Origin: Phenylobacterium sp.
GTDB lineage: Bacteria > Pseudomonadota > Alphaproteobacteria > Caulobacterales > Caulobacteraceae
Length of the DNA stretch: 10,504 nt
NCBI GenBank assembly: GCA_028290925.1
Contig: JAQGIX010000219.1
Location: 1-10,504, forward strand
Reading direction: 5' to 3'
Shown: positions 1 to 7,259 of the stretch, piece after piece
Numbering within the stretch: position 1 is the first letter of the stretch
Layout: every line of letters begins with the position of its first letter
The notes under the pieces: generated by a model
Told to the model about the DNA's origin: nothing
What the model saw: the letters and a program-made list of their open reading frames with translations, nothing else
Databases searched by the model: none
Made by a program: the position numbers and the translations under genes

Positions 1-410
1 AACACCATGGCGTCGTCGGCGAAGGCCTTGAACTCCAGCGCGTTGCCGGAGGGGTCGAGGAAGAACATGGTCGCCTGCTCGCCGGGCAGGCCCTTGAAGC
101 GCACCTGCGGCTCGATGATGAACCTCGTGCCGGCGGCGGTCAGGCGCTCGGCCAGGGCGTGCCATTCGGGAAGGGTCAGGATGACGCCGAAGTGGCGGAC
201 CGGCACGTCCTCGCCGTCCACCGGACTCGTCGAGCGGTGGCCGACTTCAGCCGGCGACAGGTGGGCGACGATCTGGTGGCCGCGGAAGTCGAAGTCGACC
301 CACTCGTGGCTCGATCGGCCCTCGGGGCAGCCCAGCAGGTCGCCGTAGAAGGCGCGGGCCTCGGCGAGGTCGCGGACCGGGAAGGCGAGGTGGAAGCGGG
401 GGATGTCCAT
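1..410 (-). CDS. VOC-fold (glyoxalase/dioxygenase superfamily) protein, 3' end outside window
   Basis: The gene reads leftward from the ATG at 410-408 and stays open to the window edge, giving 136 complete codons. The protein starts MDIPRFHLAFPVRDLAEA and shows the two beta-alpha-beta-beta-beta halves of the vicinal oxygen chelate fold. Candidate metal ligands are H7 (FHLAFPV), H73 (VRHFGV) and E126 (in GNALEFKAF), which match the usual His/His/Glu spacing. The DPSGNALEFKAF stretch at 119-130 is normally close to the C terminus, so only a few residues are probably missing. AGAGG about eight bases upstream of the ATG supports the start. It is divergent from the PagL-like gene, with 92 bases between the start codons. 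The fold is secure, but the substrate cannot be read from the sequence; members include glyoxalases, extradiol dioxygenases and resistance proteins. Confidence 0.85.
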   Translation of the reverse strand, partial: MDIPRFHLAFPVRDLAEARAFYGDLLGCPEGRSSHEWVDFDFRGHQIVAHLSPAEVGHRSTSPVDGEDVPVRHFGVILTLPEWHALAERLTAAGTRFIIEPQVRFKGLPGEQATMFFLDPSGNALEFKAFADDAMV

Positions 411-502
411 CGGGGCCTCTTATCGCGCCGCCGCGCCTTGCGCGAGAGGCCTTCCGCTAACGCCGCGCGCAGCTAAGCTATGGGCTGGGGCGAGGGCGAT
501 TC
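411..502. promoter_or_regulatory. Divergent intergenic region between the VOC gene and pagL-like gene
   Basis: These 92 bases separate two start codons facing away from each other, so promoters for both genes should lie here. On the plus strand a TTGCGCG at about 449-455 is followed 11 bases later by GCTAAC, loosely like the Caulobacter housekeeping pattern (TTGaCGS, then GCTAnA). A second GCTAAG lies closer to the start. The matches are imperfect and no operator is evident. Confidence 0.3.
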
Positions 503-1132
503 ATGTTCGGAAAACTGGCGTGGGCGGCGGTGGCCGCGGCGGCGATCGGGGCCTTGGGGTTTGCAGGCCCGGCCGGCGCGGCGGAGCTGCTGCTGGGGGC
601 CTACGCCCACGACGTGGCCTTCCTGGGGGCGGCGATCGGTTCGGGCGCGGCGGACCGCGAGAAGGGCGCCGACATCGAGCTCGGCATCCGCTCCGACCGG
701 ATCGAGGCATGGCGCTGGATCGGCGCGCCGCAGGCCCACGCCTTCGTCTCGGTGAACACCGACGGCACCTCGGACTTCGTGGCCGCCGGCCTCTCCTGGC
801 CGATCAGGCTGACCGATCGCTTCTACCTGCGGCCGGGCCTGGGACTGGCCTATACCGACGGCAAGGCGAAGCTGCCGGCGGTCAATGCGCCGGGGCTGAC
901 GCCGGCGGAGATCCAGCGGCGGCTGACCCTCTACCAGACACGCATCGATTTCGGCTCGCGCCTGCTGTTCGAGCCGGAGATCGCGCTCGGCGCCCATCTC
1001 GGCGGGCCGTGGAGCGCGGAGCTCTCCTGGGTGCACATCTCCAACGGCGAGATCTTCCACCACGGCAAGAACCAGGGGCTTGACGATGCGGGCATCCGGG
1101 TGATCTACGCCCTCGGCGCGCGCGGCCGCTAA
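503..1132 (+). CDS. PagL-like acyloxyacyl hydrolase (lipid A 3-O-deacylase family)
   Basis: This 209-residue protein has a cleavable signal peptide: MFGK, a long Ala/Gly-rich hydrophobic stretch, then a likely cut after AGA/AAE around residue 26-27. The rest alternates as expected for a small outer-membrane beta-barrel. Near the C terminus, WVHISNGEIF contains the PagL signature H-x-S-N (H178, S180, N181), and the chain ends in a beta-strand (GIRVIYAL) suited to barrel assembly. PagL enzymes remove the 3-O acyl chain of lipid A at the outer membrane through a His/Ser/acid triad. The acidic partner is not obvious at the Pseudomonas spacing: residue 192 is Gly, and D194/D195 or E183 are alternatives. 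GAGGG six bases before the ATG supports the start. Family assignment is good; actual lipid A activity is inferred. Confidence 0.8.
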   Translation: MFGKLAWAAVAAAAIGALGFAGPAGAAELLLGAYAHDVAFLGAAIGSGAADREKGADIELGIRSDRIEAWRWIGAPQAHAFVSVNTDGTSDFVAAGLSWPIRLTDRFYLRPGLGLAYTDGKAKLPAVNAPGLTPAEIQRRLTLYQTRIDFGSRLLFEPEIALGAHLGGPWSAELSWVHISNGEIFHHGKNQGLDDAGIRVIYALGARGR

Positions 1133-1159
1133 GGCCCCAGGCGCCCACAATCGATCCAC

Positions 1160-1198
1160 GATCCCCCGCCGAGCACCTGTCGAAGGGCGGGAGGGATC
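1160..1198 (+). repeat. Imperfect inverted repeat in the purA leader
   Basis: GATCCCCCGCC at 1160-1170 pairs with GGCGGGAGGGATC at 1186-1198, giving an 11-bp stem with single-base bulges at 1192 and 1195 around a 15-base loop (1171-1185). The innermost six pairs, CCCGCC/GGCGGG, are perfect. No T-tract follows on either strand, so it is a poor intrinsic terminator. The loop (GAGCACCTGTCGAAG) resembles a word often seen in dispersed palindromic repeats of Caulobacterales and Sphingomonadales; that is from general familiarity, not a search. It lies 12 bases before the purA Shine-Dalgarno sequence and could affect the pagL-like 3' end, purA expression, or neither. Confidence 0.45.
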
Positions 1199-1226
1199 AG
1201 ACCCGGCGGGTTGGAGGATCGTATCC

Positions 1227-2513
<1,287 letters not shown>

Positions 2514-2539
2514 AGGTCGTGCTCTGGGCCCAGCCGGAC

Positions 2540-2564
2540 GCAAAAGCGGTTCGACGGCTTTTGC
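2540..2564 (+). terminator. Stem-loop after purA, possible terminator
   Basis: GCAAAAGC (2540-2547) and GCTTTTGC (2557-2564) form a perfect 8-bp stem around a 9-base loop, 27 bases after the purA stop. The T-run lies inside the 3' arm rather than after it, so this is not a classical intrinsic terminator, but the position fits a 3'-end or stabilising structure. The arrangement looks the same on both strands. Confidence 0.4.
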
Positions 2565-2655
2565 CGGCTGTCGCTCAGGATTTATCAATAACAGTGTTCT
2601 CGTAATCCGTTCTTTACCGACGCGGTCCTAGGCAAGGCTGTCCGGAGCCTCGCCT
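2565..2655 (+). promoter_or_regulatory. AT-richer leader with the likely promoter of the receiver-domain gene
   Basis: Bases 2579-2620 are distinctly AT-richer than the surroundings (runs such as TTTATCAATAACAG and GTTCTTTACC), as expected for a promoter in a GC-rich genome. I cannot assign -35/-10 elements with confidence. No full CtrA box (TTAA-N7-TTAA) or sigma-54 motif is present. GGAG at 2644-2647, eight bases before the GTG at 2656, is the ribosome binding site that decides that start. Confidence 0.35.
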
Positions 2656-3465
2656 GTGTTCGACAACGACGCCAAGATCATCCAGCGGATGGCGCCCATG
2701 CTGCAGCGGGTGCTGATCGCCGATCCGCACACCGCCAACGCGCGGCTGCTGGGCGAGCTGATCCGCACCACGGTGCGCTGCCAGGTCTGGGCCGCGCCGA
2801 GCACCGACAAGGCGCTGAAGCTGGCCGGCTCGATCGAGCCGGACATCATCTTCGTGGAGATGTCGGCCGAGGGCCTGGAAGGGGCGGCGTTCACCCGCAA
2901 GCTCCGGCGCGGCGCGCTGAGCTGCCGCCAGGCGCCGGTGATCATGATGACCAGCCAGGCGACGGCGGCGACGATCCTGGCGGCCCGCGACGCCGGGGTG
3001 CACGAATTCCTGCGCAAGCCGTTCACGGTGAAGGACCTGCTGCGCCGGCTGGAGGCGGTGACGCTTCGGCCGCGCGACTGGATCGAGGCGGTGGACTATG
3101 TCGGCCCCGACCGGCGGCGGTTCAATTCCGGCGACTACTCAGGCCCGCTGAAGCGGCGCGCCGACACGCGGCCGACGCCGGATTCGGCGCGCACCTCGCA
3201 GGCCCTGAAGATCGTGCGCTCGGCGATCGCGGCGGTTGGCAAGGACCCGGTCCAGGCGCTGCGCGCCCTGCAGACCCAGGGGATGGAGCTGCAGAAGGCC
3301 GGGGTGAAGGCCAGTGACATGAAGCTCACCGACGCGGCCATCGCCTTCAACCGCTACCTCGCCGACGTGGAGCGGACGGGCGGCTTCGACGCAGCCGAGC
3401 TGGAGCGCCGCGCCGCGCCGCTGCTGGCCTATCTGCCGAGGGACGACAGCGCAGTCGCGGCCTAG
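2656..3465 (+). CDS. Receiver-domain protein with Glu in place of the phospho-Asp, YVGPDRRR motif and helical C-terminal region
   Basis: The 269-residue protein starts at a GTG, chosen for the GGAG eight bases upstream and because the receiver begins near residue 18. Residues 18-137 form a CheY-like domain: QRVLIADP with acidic D23, MMTS with T99 at the conserved Thr/Ser position, and FLRKPF with the conserved K121-P122. At the phosphorylation position the sequence is PDIIFVEMSAEGLEG, so E68 replaces Asp; one of the usual two acidic pocket residues is also Ala (A22). The domain may therefore be constitutively active-like or phosphorylation-independent. A linker with YVGPDRRRF (148-156) and an acidic/basic segment follows, a motif seen in alphaproteobacterial receiver proteins, then a mostly helical region (about 175-265) with no recognised DNA-binding fold. 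It converges on rpoH. Its partner and output are unknown. Confidence 0.85.
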   Translation: MFDNDAKIIQRMAPMLQRVLIADPHTANARLLGELIRTTVRCQVWAAPSTDKALKLAGSIEPDIIFVEMSAEGLEGAAFTRKLRRGALSCRQAPVIMMTSQATAATILAARDAGVHEFLRKPFTVKDLLRRLEAVTLRPRDWIEAVDYVGPDRRRFNSGDYSGPLKRRADTRPTPDSARTSQALKIVRSAIAAVGKDPVQALRALQTQGMELQKAGVKASDMKLTDAAIAFNRYLADVERTGGFDAAELERRAAPLLAYLPRDDSAVAA

Positions 3466-3469
3466 CCAC

Positions 3470-3518
3470 AAAAAACCCCCGCTCGTTGCCGCGCAGGCGG
3501 CAATCCAAGCGGGGGCTT
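3470..3518 (-). terminator. Strong intrinsic terminator of rpoH (two-tiered stem)
   Basis: Read on the minus strand this is AAGCCCCCGCT, an inner stem-loop, AGCGGGGG and then six T (complement of 3470-3475). The outer stem is CCCCCGCT/AGCGGGGG (3476-3483 with 3508-3515, 8 bp). The inner stem is TTGCCGC/GCGGCAA (3486-3492 with 3497-3503, 7 bp) closed by a GCAG loop, with a small internal loop between. The T-tract makes it a terminator for the leftward rpoH transcript, about 75 bases past its stop. On the plus strand only CTT follows, so it would stop the receiver-gene transcript less well. Confidence 0.85.
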
Positions 3519-3546
3519 CAAGCAGACGCGCTATCGATCAGACCGG

Positions 3547-3586
3547 ACTCGGCTTGGGTCCCCGCCTGCGCGGGGATGAGCCGAGT
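3547..3586. repeat. Two-tiered palindrome resembling a dispersed repeat, just past the rpoH stop
   Basis: The outer stem ACTCGGCT/AGCCGAGT (3547-3554 with 3579-3586) and inner stem TCCCCGC/GCGGGGA (3559-3565 with 3570-3576, loop CTGC) are both perfect. The segment GGGTCCCCGCCTGCGCGGGGATGA has the look of a very common alphaproteobacterial intergenic palindrome, whose spurious translation gives peptides like WVPACAGM; that peptide does occur in a short plus-strand reading frame here. There is no T-run, so it is not an intrinsic terminator itself. It lies seven bases from the rpoH stop. Confidence 0.6.
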
Positions 3587-3592
3587 TGAGGA

Positions 3593-4480
3593 TTACGCCG
3601 AGACCAGGTTCCGTTCTTCGGCCGCGGCGCGCATGGCCTTCTGCAACTTCTCGAAGGCGCGGACCTCGATCTGGCGGACGCGCTCGCGGCTGACGCCGTA
3701 CTGCGTGGCGAGCTCCTCCAGGGTGGTGGGATCGTCCTTCAGGCGCCGCTCGGTGAGGATGTGGCGCTCGCGGTCGGTCAGCTCGGCCATGGCCTCTTCC
3801 AGGAGGCCCATGCGGAGGTTCTTCTCCTGGGTGTCGGCGACCACGGTCTCCTGGCTGGGGGTGACCTCGTCGACCAGCCAGTCCTGCCACTCGCTCTCGC
3901 CGTCGGCGCGAAGCGGCGCGTTCAGCGAGGCGTCGCCGCCGGCCAGGCGGCGGTTCATGGAGATAACTTCCTCGTTCAGCACGCCGAGCTTGGTGGCGAT
4001 CAGGCTCACCTGGTCGGGATGCATGTCGCCTTCCTGCAGGGCCTCGATCTCGCTCTTGGCCTTGCGCAGGTTGAAGAACAGCTTCTTCTGCGCGGCGGTG
4101 GTGCCCATCTTCACCAGCGACCAGGAGCGCAGGATGTATTCCTGGATCGAGGCGCGGATCCACCACATGGCGTAGGTGGCCAGGCGGAAGCCGCGGTCCG
4201 GATCGAACTTCTTCACCGCCTGCATCAGGCCGACGTTGCCCTCGGAGATCACTTCCCCGATCGGCAGGCCGTAGCCGCGGTAGCCCATGGCGATCTTGGC
4301 CACCAGGCGCAGGTGGCTGGTCACCAGCCGGTGCGCGGCTTCGGGATCCTCATGCTCCTGCCAGGCCTTGGCGAGCATGAACTCCTCGTCCTTGGCCAGC
4401 ATCGGAAACTTGCGGATCTCGGACAGGTATCGGCTAAGGCCGCCTTCCGGCGACATGACGGCGAGCGCGTTGGCGGCCAT
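3593..4480 (-). CDS. rpoH: Heat-shock sigma factor RpoH (sigma-32)
   Basis: The 295-residue protein is the usual size for alphaproteobacterial sigma-32, which directs RNA polymerase to heat-shock promoters. Region 2 runs from about 50 to 120 with HRLVTSHLRLVAKIA, GNVGLMQAVKKFDPDRGFRLATYAMWWIRASIQEYI. The RpoH-specific box QKKLFFNLRK sits at 131-140 and distinguishes it from RpoD and other group 2/3 factors. Region 4 (about 225-285) includes LTDRERHILTERR and the helix-turn-helix YGVSRERVRQIEVRAFEKLQ. AAGGGGA just upstream of the ATG supports the start. The gene is convergent with the receiver gene and divergent from the PhnB-like gene, so it is transcribed alone. A structured leader and a sigma-32-like promoter candidate lie upstream; autoregulation of rpoH from a sigma-32 promoter is known in Caulobacter. 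Confidence 0.97.
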   Translation of the reverse strand: MAANALAVMSPEGGLSRYLSEIRKFPMLAKDEEFMLAKAWQEHEDPEAAHRLVTSHLRLVAKIAMGYRGYGLPIGEVISEGNVGLMQAVKKFDPDRGFRLATYAMWWIRASIQEYILRSWSLVKMGTTAAQKKLFFNLRKAKSEIEALQEGDMHPDQVSLIATKLGVLNEEVISMNRRLAGGDASLNAPLRADGESEWQDWLVDEVTPSQETVVADTQEKNLRMGLLEEAMAELTDRERHILTERRLKDDPTTLEELATQYGVSRERVRQIEVRAFEKLQKAMRAAAEERNLVSA

Positions 4481-4507
4481 GGATAATCCCCTTCAATTTC
4501 CCGGACG

Positions 4508-4638
4508 TTCGGGTCGTCGCGCGATCGGCGCGCAAGGACCACCCGCCCCCTCCAACCACTCAGATAGGTACTGGGTTGCGGCGGCGGTAGATCGCTGGGG
4601 AGGCGACCCGAAAATCCGACTGCTCCAGTCGGTTTTTT
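4508..4638 (+). ncRNA. Candidate structured small RNA or, on the other strand, rpoH 5' leader structure
   Basis: TTCGGGTCG (4508-4516) is perfectly complementary to CGACCCGAA (4604-4612), a 9-bp stem enclosing about 87 bases. Inside are a 5-bp hairpin CGCGC/GCGCG (4518-4522 with 4528-4532), a partial pairing of CCCCCTCC around 4546-4552 with GGGGAGG (4597-4603), and AACC/GGTT (4554-4557 with 4574-4577). Three bases after the closing stem comes a textbook plus-strand intrinsic terminator. No plus-strand gene lies upstream that would need it: the preceding 900 bases are rpoH on the other strand. A closed structure plus its own terminator suggests a short plus-strand RNA, but the same inverted repeats would also fold in the rpoH leader. 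It does not match SRP RNA and I cannot identify it as 6S RNA. Confidence 0.3.
4616..4638 (+). terminator. Intrinsic terminator pointing away from rpoH
   Basis: CCGACT (4616-4621), loop GCTCC, AGTCGG (4627-4632) and six T (4633-4638) form a perfect plus-strand intrinsic terminator. AAAA at 4611-4614 precedes the stem. On the minus strand the same stem is followed by ATTTT, a weaker signal that could act as an attenuator or a 5'-end hairpin of rpoH mRNA. Confidence 0.7.
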
Positions 4639-4663
4639 AATCGCCGATATGGGCCCCTTCAAG
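4638..4663 (-). promoter_or_regulatory. Sigma-32-like promoter candidate for rpoH
   Basis: On the minus strand, CTTGAA (4663-4658, within CCTTGAAGGGG) is separated by 14 bases from CGATTA (4643-4638). This matches the -35 and spacing of heat-shock promoters (CTTGAA, 13-17 bases, CCCCATnT), though the -10 matches only in part. The start site would fall near 4630, giving a leader of about 150 bases that begins in the 4632-4616 hairpin. A CCCATAT at about 4654-4648 is a better -10 word but sits only four bases from CTTGAA, too close to pair with it. Confidence 0.3.
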
Positions 4664-4743
4664 GCAAGCTTTCTCACAAGGCCTGCAGCAAAGCTTGGGT
4701 CGGGTCGATGTCGGGATCGCCCGGTCCCGATCGTCCTTGATCA

Positions 4744-4759
4744 GGGCGGTGCACCGCCC
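4744..4759. promoter_or_regulatory. Perfect 16-bp palindrome abutting the Shine-Dalgarno sequence of the PhnB-like gene
   Basis: GGGCGGTGCACCGCCC is perfectly self-complementary. As RNA it folds into a 6-bp GC stem with a TGCA loop; as DNA it is a symmetric site such as a dimeric repressor could bind. It ends one base before AGGAG (4761-4765), the ribosome binding site of the gene starting at 4772. A looser hairpin, TCGGGA/TCCCGA (4711-4716 with 4725-4730), lies just upstream. Confidence 0.5.
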
Positions 4760-4771
4760 GAGGAGCCCGCC

Positions 4772-5238
4772 ATGCAGAAGATCATCCCGTTCCTATGGTT
4801 CGACACCGAGGCCGAGGAGGCCGCGCAGTTCTACGTGTCCCTCTTCCCCAACTCGAAGATCGGCAAGATCGTCCGCTACAGCGCCGCGGGCCCAGGCCCG
4901 GCGGGCAGCGTCATGACCGTCCAGTTCGAGCTCGACGGGCGGCCGTACGTCGGGCTGAACGGCGGACCGATGTACAAGTTCACCCCGGCCGTCTCCTTCC
5001 AGATCGACTGCAAGGACCAGGCGGAGGTCGACCACTACTGGAACGCCTTCGCGGCCGGCGGCCGGGAGATCCAGTGCGGCTGGATCACCGACCGGTTCGG
5101 CCTCTCCTGGCAGGTGGTGCCGGAAGCCCTGCCGCGGCTGATGGGCGACCCGGACCCGGCCAAGGCGCAGCGGGTGGCCCAGGCGATGATGAAGATGGTC
5201 AAGCTGGACGTGGCCAAGCTGGAGGCCGCCGCCGCCGG

Positions 5239-5242
<4 letters not shown>
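4772..5242 (+). CDS. PhnB/YjdN-like VOC protein (PF06983-type, '3-demethylubiquinone-9 methyltransferase' domain)
   Basis: The 156-residue product begins MQKIIPFLWFDTEAEEAAQFY, the typical start of this VOC subfamily, followed by VSLFPNSKI, a central FQIDCKDQAEVDHYWNAF and CGWITDRFGLSWQVVPEALP near 105-125. Proteins of this type are often labelled 3-demethylubiquinone-9 3-methyltransferase, but the fold is glyoxalase-like and that activity is poorly supported, so function is best left open. The frame could extend upstream to 4649, but AGGAG at 4761-4765 six bases before this ATG and the family start favour 4772. The gene is divergent from rpoH. Its TAG stop overlaps the stop of the convergent pseudouridine synthase gene. 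A palindrome touches the ribosome binding site, suggesting regulation. Confidence 0.88.
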
Positions 5243-6241
<999 letters not shown>

Positions 6242-6252
<11 letters not shown>

Positions 6253-6559
6253 GCTTTTCGCTGGCCGCCTCTTCGCGGCCGGTGATCGACTGCTCGGTGA
6301 ACAGATATTCCTTGAGCTGGGCGTCCAGTTCGCCGTCGTTGCGGCGCATCCACTCGAGCACCATGGAGGCGTGCTCCAGCTCCTCGCGGGCGTTGTGCAG
6401 CATGATCTTCTTCAGCTCCTGGTCCTCGGTGTCGTCGGCGCGCTGGCGGTACCAGTCGACGGCCTCGAACTCCTCCATCAGCGAGGTGATGGCGTAGTGC
6501 ATCGCGAGCGTCTTTGCGGAGAGCCGCTCGCGGGGAACGTGGAGGACTTCACTGGACAT
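6242..6559 (-). CDS. EncFtn-like ferritin (encapsulated-ferritin family) without visible targeting peptide
   Basis: The 105-residue, mostly helical protein closely resembles the Rhodospirillum rubrum encapsulated ferritin as I recall it. SLMEEFEAVDWYRQRAD (26-42) and HNAREELEHASMVLEWMRRND (55-75) carry the ferroxidase residues E30, E60 and H63, with E32, E62, W36 and Y37 also in place, followed by LKEYLFTEQSIT. In this family, subunits with two helices pair to build a ring that oxidises iron and delivers it into an encapsulin shell. The usual C-terminal shell-docking peptide (of the type GSLGIGSL) is absent: the protein ends EEAASEKHGL, and no encapsulin gene is in the window. AAGGAG 11 bases before the ATG is the ribosome binding site. 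It follows the lysE-type gene by 73 bases and overlaps rluD by 11. Confidence 0.85.
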
Positions 6560-6632
6560 CGGCGGACGGGCTCCTTTGGATGGGTCGCGGCGAAGGCCGC
6601 GGGCCCGGAAGTGGTGTCGTGGGTCCCCCCGA

Positions 6633-7259
6633 TCAACGCCGCTCCAGGGCCAGGCGGACGCCGAACCCCAGGAAGACGCCGCCGGTCAGCCGGTCCAGCC
6701 AGCGGACGACGCTGGCCTTCTGCAAGGCGCCGGCGATCGGGCGGGTGGCGCCGATCAGGAGGGCGAACCAGACGACGCCCATGGCGACGTGCAGGCAGGC
6801 GAGCAGGAACATGAAGGGCGCGCCGGGAACGCCGGCCGGCAAGAACTGCGGCAGGAACGACACGTAGAAGACCCCGACCTTGGGGTTCAGCAGGTTGGTG
6901 AGGAGCCCGCGCCGGAGCCAGGCGAGGTGGCTCTGCACGCCGCGCGCCCCGGCGCTCAGATCGAAGCGCTCGCGCGGCTTGAGGATCAGGTGCAGCCCGA
7001 GCCAGACCAGATAGGCCGCCCCCGCCCACTTCAGGACGTCGAACGCCAGCTCGGAGGCGGCGAGCACGGCGCCCAGGCCCAGCGCCACTGCCCCGCCCCA
7101 GACCAGGGTGCCCAGGCAAATGCCCAGGGCGGCCGAAGCGGCGGACCTGGCGCCATCGACCGCCGCCGTGCGCAGGACGAGCGCGGTGTCGAGGCCGGGC
7201 GTGACGGTCAGCAGGCCCGCGGCGACGGAGAAGGCGATGAGGGCTTCGGCGACGGTCAT
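6633..7259 (-). CDS. LysE/RhtB-family amino-acid exporter
   Basis: The 208-residue protein is of family length and has about six hydrophobic segments. The first carries the LysE signature TPGLDTALVLRTAAVDG (about 20-36), followed by ALGICLGTLVWGG. Further hallmarks are AGAAYLVWLGLHLIL (79-93) and RGLLTNLLNPKVGVFYVSFLPQFL (about 116-139), then C-terminal segments including GGVFLGFGVRLAL. Members export amino acids such as lysine, threonine or homoserine lactone across the inner membrane; the substrate here cannot be told. The ATG overlaps the hisI stop in an ATGA tetranucleotide, so the two are probably translationally coupled. That link to histidine biosynthesis is suggestive only. Confidence 0.9.
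   Translation of the reverse strand: MTVAEALIAFSVAAGLLTVTPGLDTALVLRTAAVDGARSAASAALGICLGTLVWGGAVALGLGAVLAASELAFDVLKWAGAAYLVWLGLHLILKPRERFDLSAGARGVQSHLAWLRRGLLTNLLNPKVGVFYVSFLPQFLPAGVPGAPFMFLLACLHVAMGVVWFALLIGATRPIAGALQKASVVRWLDRLTGGVFLGFGVRLALERR

Noticed and set aside
3486..4175. Plus-strand frame starting in the terminator and running antisense to rpoH
   Set aside because: Its N-terminal part is translated palindromic repeat (WVPACAGM) and the rest is Ser/Arg-rich antisense to rpoH.
3761..4486. Plus-strand 241-codon frame antisense to rpoH
   Set aside because: Shadow of rpoH codons. I considered whether it justifies the plus terminator at 4616-4638, but nothing in the protein looks real.
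4501..4640. Identification of the structured region as SRP RNA, 6S RNA or tRNA
   Set aside because: No SRP GGAAG/AGCAG core and no cloverleaf on either strand, and I cannot confirm a 6S-type central bubble by eye, so it was left as an unnamed candidate.
4649..4771. Upstream extension of the PhnB-like VOC protein by 41 codons
   Set aside because: The family begins at MQKIIPFLWFDT, AGGAG precedes the 4772 ATG, and the extension covers the palindrome and likely promoter.
6587..6600. Short GC hairpin GCGGC-GAAG-GCCGC between the lysE-type and ferritin-like genes
   Set aside because: Only five base pairs with no T-tract. Too weak to call a terminator, though it sits in the 73-base gap.
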